The notes below the pieces were generated by a model. It saw only the letters and a list, made by a program, of their open reading frames with translations. It made no database searches and was not told where the DNA came from. Below are positions 1 through 14,100 of a stretch of 64,000 nucleotides of DNA, piece after piece. Position 1 is the stretch's first letter; the number at the start of each line of letters is the position of its first letter. The position numbers and the translations under genes are program-made. Source of the DNA: Panonychus citri (taxonomy: Eukaryota; Arthropoda; Arachnida; Trombidiformes; Tetranychidae); assembly GCF_014898815.1 (NCBI RefSeq), contig NW_026515468.1:186001-250000 (forward strand), written 5' to 3'.

Positions 1-26
1 CTAATTATGTTGTAATAATTACTTAC

Positions 27-3000
27 AGTTAATTCAGTTCCTCCGTCGGCTAGATTAGCATAGAAAGGCCACCAACCTCTGATACGTTTTTCTTTGAATA
101 AGTTGATTCGTGAACTTTTAATTATTTGATTGTTGTTACTCGTATCAACGGAACTAATTGTTGGACTGTCCGAAAGTATGTCCAAGGTGCATTCTTTTGC
201 CGATCGAGCTCCTCGAGGGAAATCAATTAAATTGATTGGTAAACAACCGAGAAAATCATCACCCGAAAATGAATCATAATCCCAAACCTGAAGATTCAAT
301 TTACAGGGAATCTTTAAATCTGTTGAGTTCATGGCGAAAAATGAATCTTTCTTGCGAACTAGGATAACACCTTCAGCGGGAAGGAAATCGAAACGGAAAA
401 CAAATCGCCAATTGAAATTTCCCTCACCGGTCAACGATCGGTAATGAGTATCAGTCTGTTGAGCTGCTTTGGGATCGTCTACCCAGCCCTTGATGTAAAT
501 GTCGGACATTTTTTCACCGGAAACCAATGAATCATCATCAAGAATGACATCTTTTGTATTCCAAATGACCACCCGAAGTTCATATGATCGTGGAGCTCTT
601 GGTGCAATGTCCAACGGAGGTGGTCGTGGGTCACTTAATCTAAACATATCGATCCACATCTCGAGTTTACCTTGTTTAACTCCCGGTTTATCGGGTCGAT
701 ACAATGATCGAGTCTCAACATGTTCGGGTACCAATGAATAGCCAAAGGCCTCTTTCCATGAATTCAACACTCCCAACGATAACTGTTCATCTTCATGGGG
801 AATCTCAGTTAAATCTGAAGCATCTTCTTGCTTTCGGGTAAACATTAATTTACCAATTTGAATATATTTCTTGGTAATCACTAGGTGACTCATCTTAAGG
901 TCACGACATAATTTGGTCAATATTTGGCTTGGTTTCAGTGAGTCCCGCCATTTACCTGGACCTGATGTTTGATAAGATCTTGGAAGGCCACAGGTAAACC
1001 TATGGTCAGAATAATATCTATCTTCAAGGTCAATTGTTGTTTTTCCGATTAGTTCGTCCGTTGAAAAGGAATCATAATCTTTCAATAAGATTGTTAATGT
1101 TGATTCGAGAGGAAAAGTGGCCTCAAATTCATAGACTCGTCCGAAAAGAGGATCCAAACAATTTGGCACAAATTTATCAGAATCGTCAAACTTTTGCGAT
1201 CCAAGTTTAAGGATCGGGTAAAGATCAGCCTTACCGTTTGCATCTCTAGGGATGACATCGTAAGCTCGGACAATGTAAACTCGAACAAGCACCTTAACGG
1301 GATCGTTATTGGACAAATGATCGAGAAGTTGAATTCCATTTTTCCATGGACTTTTGTATAATCTAAATGCACCTTTAAAAACGCCCATGGTTTTGGTGTC
1401 GTTTGTATCATCGTCAAATTTACCTCGTTTTAAGGGGAATGCGGTCAACTTATTATCGGCACTATGACCATCGAAACGTTTCTCAAGCTCTTCGGGATAA
1501 ACTCGAAGGGTCAAATGGTATGGAATCATGGACTTTCGTGACTCTCTTCTACCCGATGAATTACCATTTTTCGAGGTAAAGTACCTCATCCACCAATCGA
1601 TCTCCTCTTCCTCTGATTCTTTGTTAACTTTTTTCTCCATCATCACAATCTCTTCATCGGGTTTTCTTTTCGCTCGAGCAGCGGTACCACCATTAGAGAC
1701 CATGACTGCGTCCAATTGGTCACCAGTCGATCCAATTTTGGGCTTTAAATGGTCAAGGTCAATGACAATATGACGTTTTGGTAAATGGTGAATGTCAACT
1801 TGTTTGTCTTTACTGTAAACATATTTAACTAAAGATCTGACCAAATGAGTACCGACCAAAGTGAACCGTCCAAAAGCACGACAATCGCCGACACGAATGG
1901 ACAAAGGTGGACAGTAAAACTCTTGGTCAGGTAATTGAAGTTCAATTTCTTTTCGAAATGAAGGGAAATTTGGATTCTTTGAACAATTTGGAATCACAGA
2001 GGAAGAAACAATATAACCACCCACTTCTACTTCGGCTTTTGGCTTATCAACTGATAACAATTTGACCCGTTTCAGGTCACGAACACCCCAAAAATGATCT
2101 GAAGTTTATACTTTGATAGAGTTGGTCTAATTTGTTGAGGAATTGAGATTATATCTTGACCGTTGGAATGACGAACGGCACCAGGTAAACATCTAGGATA
2201 ATCTTCTGAACTATCAGAATCACTAATTTGAACCAATTCGAGAGCCATCAAAAGTTGACCACTTTCCGAACTGTTCAACCAAACATCGAACCAATTTAAT
2301 CGAGGTAAAATATAAGGTTCATCAGCGAAACGGACATAATCGAAGGTGACTTTGGCTCGACCAATCAGTTCGTCATCGCCAATTATATCACGATCGTAAA
2401 CTTCAGCCAAAGCGGTTAATCTAGCGGCTCTAATATCTTCCCTCGAACCAATCAGACTAATTTGAGATCCGATCATTAATTCATCCCAACAAGGTGATAA
2501 AGTTTTCTCCTTGACACTAGACACCAAGATACATTTATCGTAGTATAATTTGACATAAGGATCGGAGAGACCAGAGGTATCGGCACCGATAAGAGATCGA
2601 GCCTGGAAAAGATGAGCGCGTGATTGAAAGATTGACCTTTCAGGATATTTAAGATGAGTCGGCGGGTCAACATCTGATTTACTAAGAGATTCAAGAGAGG
2701 GCTCAGGTGAATAGCCTGAAGGAAAATGCTTGACCAAGTCAGGGAGTTTATCAGAGACACCAAACCAACAAAGTATATCGACCTGTGATCGAATATGACC
2801 ATTGGGTCGGCCACCTTGTCGAAGTAAAATTGCTCGAAATTTAGCTGCATGGATACCACAACTTTCGAGTTCAGGTGAATAGACAATGTCCTTGGTCGCA
2901 AGTCGTATTTGAGCTATTCTTTTACCCTCAACCAACATGGAAAGGAAAATATCGGGAAACGTAATATGAAGGGAAGATGCTAATTCATTTATTTCATTGA

Positions 3001-5060
3001 CCCATGGGGACACTGCTTGGACAATTGGTACGATGTTACTCGTTGAGACCGAATCTCTCATGGCCATTGTTTCATTTAATATAAACAGAATTTGATCTCT
3101 CTGTTTGGACATTTTCTCCTTGTCAAGACGAGAGATTCCTGGTGGATCGGATAAAGATTGTAAATATTGCAATAAACTGGAACAATTTTCGAGTAGTTGA
3201 CTTAAAACACCAAGTAGACGACAAGCGGCATCGACTTCACGAGTGACCGTTAACGCGTCCACATCAGCTAATCCATTTGACTGTAAAGAAAATGATTCAT
3301 TGATTAGTTGAAATTGAAGTTTGGGCGATTAACTTACAGTTGAAGTTAACTTACAAGATTTTGAGCGATTCTGGTCAATCTATTGGAAACGAAAAGCCTC
3401 CAGGTATCATCGAGCCAATGGAAACGATGAAACATGATCGGCTTAACCGTGTCCAAGGGTAAATGATAAGCGTTTTCCTTGCGATTATTTGAGAAACATT
3501 TGGCGGGTTTAATGGGTAAGGTCACACCTCGATATTTGGCTCGAGCTTTTTTATCAGCTTCGTCTATTTTTCCATCGCCATCCAAATCATCTGGATCGCC
3601 CATGTTTAATTCAAGGGTTATCGGTTTATCGGCATATCGTTGCTCTATTCGTGAGACTGAATTGAGAAGGCCGAGCGCAAACTCTTTTGGTCCTAAATGT
3701 GTCTCATCGAAAGGACCAATATTCTGAATGGACATTCGTTCTAAATCAGGTGAAACAAGGTCAACAAATTCTGTTGTAATTGCGACCAAAAGTCGACCAA
3801 TATAAGCGACACCTTCTTCCAGACCAGTGGACAAAGTTTTACTCTCGGAGTTTGAACTTTCTCGAGCTGCTCCGTACAAATTGATAAAAGTTGGACCAAA
3901 AGTGGGCAGGTAACCATCTTGACCCTCACTAGAGATGTAGTTTAACGGAAGATAATGTGTGGCCAAAAGTCCGTCCGTTCCAAGTTCATCATCTTTAATC
4001 TCAAATTTAATGTTCTGGAAAAAGGTTGGAAACATTTCGACAAAAGTGATCTGCTGATTCCAAACGGGTGAAGATGACTTTTTAATGACCGAAGTCCGTC
4101 CAGTTGAGCCGCAAACGAAACCGAGACATAAGCATCACAAGGTGACTTTGATGAGGACGAAGAGATGATATTAAGAGCCTTTTTGACCGTTGAATCGGCT
4201 CGAGTGAGTCCATATGCTCGATAAATTTTGATGACCAGTTTGATGGATTGTCGTTCGGTAACACCAACCGGGAATAGTAAATTCGATTCGATATCAGATT
4301 CATCAGATCCAACGTTATCTGATTCGAGGTCATCTTCGTCTTCTCCCGACTCCTTAGAATCTTCATCGTCCATTGTTCCCGATAAAGGTGAACTGTCACC
4401 TTTGAACAGTACATTTATGTCCAATTTCAAGTAGCCTCGAGGCTCATTTGTTTCGAGATCAGTTAGAAGCGCCCATTTCCTATGGAACGAGTGCCCGGGC
4501 TGACAGAAAACGGTACCAATGTCACAAGAAAATAGACCAATGACCTCGTCCGATTTCAAAAGTCCCTTTGAATCGTAAACCGTAATCGTAATAACTTTTT
4601 GAAATATTTCTAAACGCGGCTGATTGAACGATATGACGAAATATTGATCCCAAAAAGGTGAATTGGTCGATTTCTGAATTGTGGTTGTTTTCTTACGATC
4701 TCCGACCATCAATCGAACCATTGGATTAATGTCCAGTCCAGGAAGTTGAGCGGCTTCGATAACACGAATTCCAATATCGAAATGTTCAGGTCGTGATCCA
4801 TAGCAACGAGATTCAACTGAAGTCACAGCTTCTCGTACCAAAATGGGTTCACGGATCGGTTTCAGAGTGGAATCGGTTGATGATGATGACGGCTGAGGCA
4901 AGGTCACACTCTCCGATGTATCGAAAGTGGGCTGAACAATACTTCCTCGACCAATTGACCCTCGTACATTACTTTCCATATCAATGGCCACATCATTAGA
5001 AGCGCCCGTTGTGATTGATTCATAATTTTCCTCTGCCAATAATGATTTATCCTCGAACAT
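27..5060 (-). CDS. Ferlin, type II (otoferlin-like), 3' end outside window
   Basis: Multi-C2 membrane-trafficking protein; ferlins act in calcium-linked vesicle fusion and are tail-anchored. Two exons are seen, 5060-3355 and 3280-27, joined by a 74-nt intron with GTAAGT donor; a further GTAAGT at 26-21 shows that the terminal exon with the membrane anchor lies left of the window. About 1,654 residues are present. Seen in order: acidic/Ser-rich N terminus, C2B (near residues 95-220), FerI-like linker, an Asp/Glu-rich stretch, C2C with VSF..GRTS, FerA/FerB (DIFLSMLVEGKRIA), C2D (SDPYVKLYYD), the FWG(V)RDLKR signature, EEEIDWW, then C2E and C2F with NWRFVFRFDFLP and KRIRGWW. No DysF domain is seen, as in otoferlin/Fer1L6; C2A also seems absent unless an upstream exon was missed. 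The frame breaks twice by one lost base: near 4106-4113 and in the T run at 2090-2094 (T5 where T6 restores the FWG motif). Start is the first ATG of the open frame. Confidence 0.88.
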
Positions 5061-8000
5061 GATTAACTAATTGTAAATTTAATTAACCAACTGATGAGAT
5101 AATGTCTGCTTCCCAGGGTTGATCATTAGCTCAATTCCTTAGCAATTAAATTTACTCTAAAATTGGATAAACAATTAAAAGTTAATACTTTCAATTGACA
5201 AAATGTTCACCTTGATTGTTAATTGCGGTTGTTTAAGATACGTGGGTTAATTGTCATTGATTAGTTATTCAAATTATCACATTCAACAATTATGATCTAA
5301 TCAGTGATCAACAAATGAAGACATATGAATAAATTAAGATCTTGGTGAAAATTTAATTACTCTTAATGGGATTTAATTTAACTTTCAAATTTGTTAATGT
5401 TAATTGTTCCAATGTGATGATTAGTTTAATTACATTGAATTGATTGACAAACATTTCCCAATGAGTTTCGTTATTCGTTCAAATAGTTAAATTATCAGTG
5501 GACAATTAACTTTCAAGGTTACCGTTGAAATTAATGAGGATCAAATCATTAAATCTAAGTTAAATTGTGACGATCAGTAAGTTAATTAAACTTACCTCTC
5601 TAATCGATTGCTAGGCAGATTTGAACACAAGGAAATTGAATAGTTATTGATTGTCAGTGGTAAAAACCGAAGCAGTTAATTGTTGGTTTATATCACTGAT
5701 TGAAAAACTTATAATCAAATGAAACAATCGAGAAACAATTAAGTTAATCCAATAAAATGAAACGAAAACTTCACAAGTCTGAATAAAAAATATTTCCAAT
5801 GGTATCAGAGTTAATTACGAAACAATTATCAAAGAAAATGAAACTTTATCTAGTTAATTAGTTGATTCTCTTAAGTCAAGGTGGATTTGGTAGTTAAAGT
5901 CTCTTTTCCTCCAGACCAAATCATAGATTACGATAATTGCCTAAGGGGTTTATCAAGGATAAGCCACTGGATAGTAACTAAAGGACAAGATTTACCAAAA
6001 AGTACACAGGTAAAAAGATGGACTCTAATAGGATAACCTGTTTGATGGTCAATACCTGAAACAGGTATGAATATGTTGAGAAATCTGTATCACTTTCACT
6101 TGGAATAATATCAATCAAATGTTCACCTTAATTCACTTTTAATCACTTATTAACTGAATGAATGAATCAAGATGATGGTGAATTGATTGTTTACTCAAAA
6201 AAAGACAATCTCTTGGTGTTTGCAAAGTCTTTCTCCATGTAACTTGTCGGATTCTGAAAAAAGGTTAACTTATTTTTAGAGAGAGAGAGATTGTTGTTGT
6301 TTCAACTTTCTATTGAATTGGAACTTTTTCTGAGCTTTTTTTGTTCTATTCTTTTTTCAGAATTTAGGTTTGGAGGTTGAACCATCACCAGTGTGGGTTT
6401 GATAATCTTCATCTCTCTGCCTTAACCAACAATCCACTCTCTAGATGGTGGGTAACGTAATGTTCATCCTCTGAGATGAATAAGTATTTGGTTTTCCTTT
6501 ACTTTGAATTGATGAATTACTTTGAATCATGTTCTGAAATGTTGAACATGATAAACAATCAAATGGAAACAATGAAATAATTAACTGTCAACAATTAAAG
6601 ACATTAAGATAACTAATATTATATGAGAAGGTTAATTGATGATAAACAACATCTTCTTTGTGATGGTTAATGATTTTCATGTTTACCTGCGTGTAAATTG
6701 AACAATTAATTTTTCTAAACGATTAATGTCACGTTAATAACCATTGATAATCTAACATCCAATCATTTAATTAGTTAATCAATGAGAAAATTAGTTAAAT
6801 TTAAAGAGGAAACATTGAATATCCAGCTAAATGAATATTAAACAGCCAAAAGTATTGACTTCAAGTCGCCTTAGGAAAGTAAAGGTAAGATTATCACCTG
6901 ATGAGATACATTGAAGTGATTCACAAATTACAATTAAGTCGATGAAGACAATTAAATTTGTTGCAATTAAGATGAGATACAATTAATCAACAATGAAGAA
7001 ATCAACATGTATCGTTTTCTACTTACAATTTAGAATTGACTTGTTGGTAAGTTGTCACTTGATGAACATCATTTGGTTGAAAAGAACGAAGATTGAAAAA
7101 GATAGTTGACAATTTAGAGAACAATTTATTAACTAATGGCGATTGTTTGACAACAATTAACTATTCTAATGGTGTTACAATACAAAATGAAGATGGAAAA
7201 GTGACCAAGGTGAATACAAGAACCACTGAGAACCCGAGATGTTACCAGATTGAGAACAAGTAACAATGCAACCAGAGAACCGGTTCCTGGTTACATTAAG
7301 TGAACTTTCAACAATTAACCAGTTTTTGTTTTCGTAGTTAAGTTAATTCACTTTTCTGGACAATTTAACAACTAACCATCACTCGTTGATTTCATGATGT
7401 TGATCCGGTGGAACCAGAATCAGTTGAATTAACCCTGTCTGGTTACATATGAAATGATAAGAGAGACGAGATTAAGTTAATTGTTGGCGGATCAGCAAAC
7501 TTTTCAATGAAATAAACTAATTAACTTTTCAATTTTTCTTGTTAAATCATAATTTTTATTTTATTCAATTGTATTTCTTTGAGGATAATTGTGTATTCGA
7601 TGGGTTAACAATTAATGGGATCATGGAAGTTAATTGTTGTTGTTGTTGTTGTTGTTGTTTTTGGTGATCAACTGGAAAGATATTGATATCTAATTGAATG
7701 AGAATTACGATTTATTGATTTAGAATTTTGTTTAATTGTAATTAGTTAGTTTTACTTACAGATTGGTTAAAGTTTTGTTTTTGTTGCTTCCATGGAAACT
7801 TAATGAATGAATTAACTTCATTGATACGAGTTGATTGTTGACCAATGGTCAGTTGTTAATACTCCAAATCAACCCAATCAAATGATTCGAGAATATCAAT
7901 TATTGAGAAGAAATTTAATCTTTCCATATCAGGATCGTCGTACTTTAATTCACTCATTTTTTGTCTTAGACAATTAGTTGATTGTTATCAGAGAAACAGA

Positions 8001-9142
8001 TAGAAAATTGTTAATTGTTGATAAGATGTTGATTGTTGTTAACACGGCAACGAACGAGATGAAAATGAACTTAAACCAAAGACTTGGTTGATTGTTATTC
8101 CGTTGAAATGAGGTCACTTTGGTCCAAAAATAGTGGCCGAAAATAGTTTAACTTGACCGATATTTGGTGATAGCCTCCTTTATCATCATCTTTATCATCA
8201 TCTTCTTGATTGTAACCAATCAAGTTAAATCGGCCATGAAAAAATGGTTAATTCAGATGAAACAATTTAAACGAAACTCCAAAAAAAACCCCGACAATCA
8301 ATAGAAACCAATCAAAATCCCGAATACAAAAAAAAGGCCAATTCATTAACCCTATCAAATGATTAAAACTAATCACCAGTAGCTTTTTTACCATCTTAAT
8401 TGTTTCAATCTAATTATAAACACTTTGACTTGTCTACTTTTAATCTCATCAGATTAAACGATTAATTTGATCCGAATGATAATCCTGATCCAAGAAAATG
8501 AGGAGACATTTTTTTTTGCTGGAAAATATATCATCTTAATTGGTTGTTTTATCCCATTCCATTAATTACCATAAGATTGAGTTGGTTAACAATCAATGAA
8601 CAATCAACTAATTGTGATTCTTTACAGAAAAACAAATGTTGATCAATTGTTTTCAAATGGAAATTACATTCTAAAGTTAATTGCTTAATCCATTGAATAG
8701 TTAATTCAATGGATTATTTAAGATTAATAGAAGTGAAAAAAAGAAAAATAATCAATTTAATTATCAACAATCAACGAAATTAATTACTGGAAATTCATGA
8801 TTATGTATCCAAGGTGTTTTCTAACTTTTAATCAAACAAATCAACGATTAAACCAATAAGACGATTGTAAAACTGATTAACTGAAGGTTGTTAAAGTATT
8901 TGAGGTAATTTAATGGAAATTTGTTAATTAATTCCAAATTAATTAATTGTTGAAAGAAAAGAAAATTTCTCAGCTGATTCTTGATTTTCGCGGGTAAAAG
9001 TCAATCATATGTTTAGACTTTTTTTTCAGTTTTTTTGTTGTTTCTGTTTTGTCACTTTAGACTTGAACCGATTATCTCAATCTAATTGATTGTAATTAAT
9101 TAAATTTCCCATTTCTTTTTGTGATAATTAAGTTTCCTAATT
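5061..9142. other. Intergenic, about 4.1 kb
   Basis: No coding stretch that I can support. It holds short GA (near 6280) and GTT (near 7630) simple repeats and very many TTAATTG/CAATTAA words. Less AT-rich patches near 5880-6060 and 6360-6480 could be untranslated ferlin exons or promoter, but nothing proves it. Confidence 0.5.
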
Positions 9143-10150
9143 ATGACAGATCCTTCCAATTGCCCCGTTTGCTTGGGTAAACCAAATATTCCCATAGTAT
9201 TGGGATGTAATCATGTTTTCTGTTACTTGTGTCTAAAAGGATCTTCAACCTCTCATATGAATTGTCCCATTTGTCGTCAGGTAATTTAATTGATTGTTAA
9301 TCAATTTCAATCATTTCCAACATGTCGATGGCCAATTGACAATCTTTTAATTACCCTCAAAACGATGAGAATGTCTATAATTCTTACCCTTTAGAATTGG
9401 TGACATTTTTTTTCTCTCCTTGTTTCTTTGTTGTTTCTAACAAAATTGTCTTCTCTTTCAGCCTTATCCAAGTTCCGTATTCATTGCTCCTGATTTGAAG
9501 CAAAAATCAATCCAATTATCGGCTAAATCGGCAAAGTGGAGTTACCAAGGTCGAAATGGTTATTGGCTATTTGATAGAATCACAAATGGCTACATGGAGA
9601 ATGCCTATCAAAATAAGAGACCCATTTGTGAAGTGTTAATTGCTGGGTATGTTGTTTACAATTGCAATTGATTTGTCAACTCAATTAACTTGTTTTCTAA
9701 TTTTCCAACTACAGTAATACTTATGTAATTGATTTCACGAAAATGATTCAATTTCGTAAAGATATTCCTGGTAAACGAAGACACATCAAAAGGAGCATTG
9801 ATCTAGATAGGAAAGAGATCAAAGGAATCGCTGGTGTTTCTCAGAGATTATTGAAAGTGAAATTAAAACGAAAACGATTAGCTAATTGTGATTCTGGTGA
9901 AGGTACAAGTTCAATCAGTCAACAACAACAGCAACAGGAACAACAATCAGACAATGATAATCTATTAGATGATCAAGACTCACAATCAAATCTACCCTCA
10001 GGAATTACAATCAAAAGGGAAAAAGTTGACGATGTTGATTCTTTACCATTACCAATGGTTGATTCAGTTTCGTTATTAAATCAAATTAAGGAAGAAATAA
10101 TCGATAATTGTGATGAAATTGTTAAAGTTAAAGAGGAACCTGAATGGTAA
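9143..10150 (+). CDS. RNF146: RNF146-like RING/WWE E3 ubiquitin ligase
   Basis: Poly(ADP-ribose)-directed ubiquitin ligase: in this family the WWE domain binds iso-ADP-ribose on tankyrase substrates such as axin, and the RING recruits the E2. Three exons, 9143-9280, 9462-9646 and 9715-10150, with clean GT-AG junctions, give 252 residues. The C3HC4 RING ligands are visible at C7, C10, C22, H24, C27, C30, C41 and C44; the WWE follows at about residues 60-125 (KWSYQGRNGYWLFD, Y..N..Y, VLIAGNTYVIDF, MIQ). The second intron splits the Gly codon before NTYVIDF, so the splice is fixed by the domain. The C-terminal half is low complexity: a lysine/arginine cluster, a short Gln run, and three IKxEExx-like acidic repeats, the place where vertebrate RNF146 carries tankyrase-binding motifs; none of those is certain here. 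Acts in cytosol/nucleus. Confidence 0.92.
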
Positions 10151-11175
10151 TTAAGTTAGCAAACACACTGATTGTTTACAATTAGAGTTTATTTACCATC
10201 ATCTTTGTACGTGTTAATATTGATTAGGTTTAACTTTATTGATTTATTGATTGTTTTCCTCATCTAATTAATCAACATCAACACTTAAACCTGCAACTGT
10301 GTTAATTAACTGTATCATAATGTAAACTATTAATATTATCATACTCATTCACTGCCGTCTCCTGGATGTAATGAATTTAAATTCATAATATGGCGCAATT
10401 AACATGACAATTAACCGTTAATTGTTGTACACTCAAACACATAACCATTGATTTCATTTATTTTGTAAATATATTTAAATCAGAATCATTTGTTATTTTG
10501 TTATTAACAACAATCTATATTAATTGTGACCTTTAATTCAATGAATTCATCTTGATTGTTGATATAGAGAGAAACAAAATTAATAATCAATCATTAAAAA
10601 GTAATTTAAATTTATTGATCATGATTAACACGCTTATTGACTGGTGTTTAATTTGATTACAACATTTGATCAACTTTTGATTTATCAGAAACAGTTAATT
10701 GTGATTTACAAAACAATTGACATTTTACAATTTATGCTAATCAATTGAGTGATTGTGATTTATGATCTGACAATTTAGCGTTTTAATTGCTTTCATTGTT
10801 TTTTATAATTTATAATTTAAATTAAAAACCAGAGTTAAATTGTTAGTTAACCCACTGATTAAGTTTATCCAAAGTTTTTTTAATTGCTTCAATTTTCAAC
10901 AATAACAATTGGATAGAATCAGATTGATTAAGATTGTCTCTAAATTGTTGACTATCGATGTCAAATTTGATTAATTAATAAAATAAATTGATGGCCAATT
11001 GGTAAATCTGATTGTTACAAATTGATCAGTTACAATTAAATTGACCAAAGCCAATTAATTTTCAATTTTTGTTCCTCATAAACTAAATGGTTCATTTAGT
11101 CACAGCAATTAAAGTTAATTGTCAATCTTTTTTTCTAAAAGTGTCTAAATCTATTCACAATTGAATCAAATTAAT
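10151..11175. other. Intergenic between RNF146 and fibroin
   Basis: About 1 kb, strongly AT-rich. It should contain the RNF146 3' end and the fibroin promoter. I see no ORF and no clear TATA box; TATAATTTATAATTTAAA-like sequence lies near 10805. Confidence 0.5.
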
Positions 11176-14100
11176 ATGAATGATAAAATTTTCATCTTAT
11201 TGTTTTTCTTAATTGTTTGTTGCCTAATTAATCAATCACAATCAGCTCGTAAATGTCGTAAACCAGGAAAAAAATCAAGACAGCAATTGATTCAATAGAA
11301 TCAAAAATTGAATCAAAAATTAACACAAATCAACAACAATTATGGAATCCAACTCAGTCATTAGCAATGAATCAACAATGGACCAATGGGTTTGGTCAAC
11401 AATTAACTGGACTCAATCCAATTGTTTCATCAATCGAAAATCGGGTAAAAATCAATTGATAATTAAAATGAAATTTTTCCATTTCCACTAATCAATCATT
11501 TGTAATTTCTTTTTGAAAGGGAAACAACAATTTGCTAACTAACCCTTTCGGTATTCTGGTCAACCGACCTGCCGATTCATCGTCGACATCAGAGGTGGAA
11601 GTAAATGTGCCAGTGTCTTTTCCGAATCAAGGATTATCCTCATCATCAATCGTCGAAGCGATTGAACAACAATTTGCACCATGGAAAGAATCGACCTCTT
11701 CTTCGGCCTCATCATCAGCTCGAGGTTCGAGTGTTGACCTACAAGAGGTCGCAGCTTTTGAATTGAATAAAATGCTACAAAAAGCACAATCAGCTCAATG
11801 GAATTTACCGAAAATTCAGCAACAAGCAACTTTCTATTCTTCTTCGTCCTCTTCTTCCGCAACATCTTCTTCCTCCGAATCACAAGTTAAACTATTCTCA
11901 CCAGAATCTTTATCCATGAAAGAATCTTCCAGTTCTGAATCTTCTTCTTCTGAAGCATCTGCAGAACCAGAGGTAAAAGTTACTCTCCCGAAATCTTTTT
12001 CTCATAAAGAATCTTCTTCGCCCTCTTCGTTGAAAGCTCAAGTGAATATACCTCAGTTTCCAACTACGAAAGCATCAACTTTTCGTCAACATCGTCAGCT
12101 TCCACAGCGAACAACCAACAAGAACAGTTTGTTCGTGAATTGGCTGATGCGATGAGTAAGCAACAACAATCGGTGTCTGTGAAAGCATCTGAATCTGTCG
12201 CATCTTCGAAAACTCCATCTTCCTCTTACAAAACATCCACAATTCCGTCTCATTCCGCCTCACCAGTAACTTCGCCTTCGAACCCCTCGCCTTCCATAAG
12301 CTTATCATTCTCTCCAAGAGCAACATTAGAATCTTCCTTTGATAAACCTTCGTCGTCGTCATTAGTAACTCAGACTAAACAATTGCCTTCGACGGCCTCA
12401 TCTGTGTCTCCTAAAGTAACCTTGACTACGAAACCATCACCTCAGTCAACCCTTGAGACAAAAGCATCACCAGTACCTCATTCAAATTCATTGACATCTT
12501 CATTCCAATCTCCCTCTGCCTCTTCATCATCAGAAACTCATACTAAACAATTGCCTCCAATCATCTCATCAGTATCTTCACCGACAACTGAACCAACACA
12601 AGAGACACAGATCTCCGTTAAAGTTACGAAAGCTCCGTCAGAATCAACTAACAAACCTGAAAAATCCAAAATCACAATAACAGCATCTCCATCTTCTCAT
12701 ATCGACACTAAACCATCACAAATAACGGAACGAATTTCCCCAACATTAACAATCAAAACTCAAGGAAATACTTTGAATACCCAAAGTTCATCTTCTAAAT
12801 CAGAAGAGGAAATAATTGTGCCAATATCTTTATCGACAGAAAAAGCTTCCTCTTCAAAATCTTCGCCATCAACCCGATCAGAGGAACATGAATTTCCATC
12901 TTGGAAGGCCACAGTTTCTTCATCGATATCAACTGGATCCCAGGCTAAGACTTTGAGTTACGATCAACAACAAGAACTCGCAGCTTTAGTATCAGCTCAG
13001 ATTTCACAGAGTAAACAGTCAAGCCAAAATGGAGTGTGGACTTCAGCCCAAGCAGATCAACAGACTACATCTAATAAGCAACAAAAATCAGTTACACACG
13101 ATTCGGTATCTTCATCTTTATCTTCAGTAACTCTTACGAAACCTTATTCGTCTCCTCTAGTAACTTTGACAGCAAAAGTATCACCAGTGTCTCATTCAGA
13201 TTCATTAACATCATCATTCCAATCTCCCTCTTCATCACCAGAAACTCATACTAAACAATTACCTTCGACGGTCTCATCCTTGTCTTCACCGACAACTAAA
13301 CCATCAAAAACAACGGAACAAATTTCCCCGACATCAAGTGCACCGGACTTTTCCTCGCCATCGATAACTTCTCGAGTTACTCAAATACGAATGAAAAGAC
13401 CCCCAGATGGAACAGAATATAAAAAAGAATCAGATTATGTTAATCCGAATATTGTAATACCTAAACTCGAATTCTATCATAATGTACCTAACGAAGGCCA
13501 AGTTAATAATCAAAAAGTCAATTTGGAGTTTTCAGAAGAACAAGTTTCTCCGTCGATATCTACTCCTTCCTCAACCATTACATTGAGTTACGATCAACGA
13601 CAAGAGATCGCAATTCAAGCATTAGCTCAGATGTTACAAAAAGAACAATCAAAATATTCTTCATCCTCTTCTTCAATAGAATCTTCTAAAATAAATGTTC
13701 CTTCACAAGAATCATCAACTCTTTCATCTTCTACTATATCAAAAGCTTCTCCAAACACTGAACCTCTTTCGGAACTTGTGTCAGATGAAACTGAATTTCC
13801 TTCTTTATCTCCTTCATCCGGATTTTCTTCCTCAACAGCGACTGAACCTTCGAACGAGGCTTCTTCCATAAGCTTATCATTCTCTCCAAGAGCAACATTA
13901 GAATCTTCCTTTGATAAACCTTCGTCGTCGTCATTAGTAACTCAGACTAAACAATTGCCTTCGACGGCCTCATCTGTGTCTCCTAAAGTAACCTTGACTA
14001 CGAAACCATCACCTCAGTCAACCCTTGAGACAAAAGCATCACCAGTACCTCATTCAAATTCATTGACATCTTCATTCCAATCTCCCTCTGCCTCTTCATC

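Noticed and set aside
3942..4414. Separate minus-strand ORF ends as independent small genes
   Set aside because: They are the out-of-frame tails created by the missing base in the ferlin gene.
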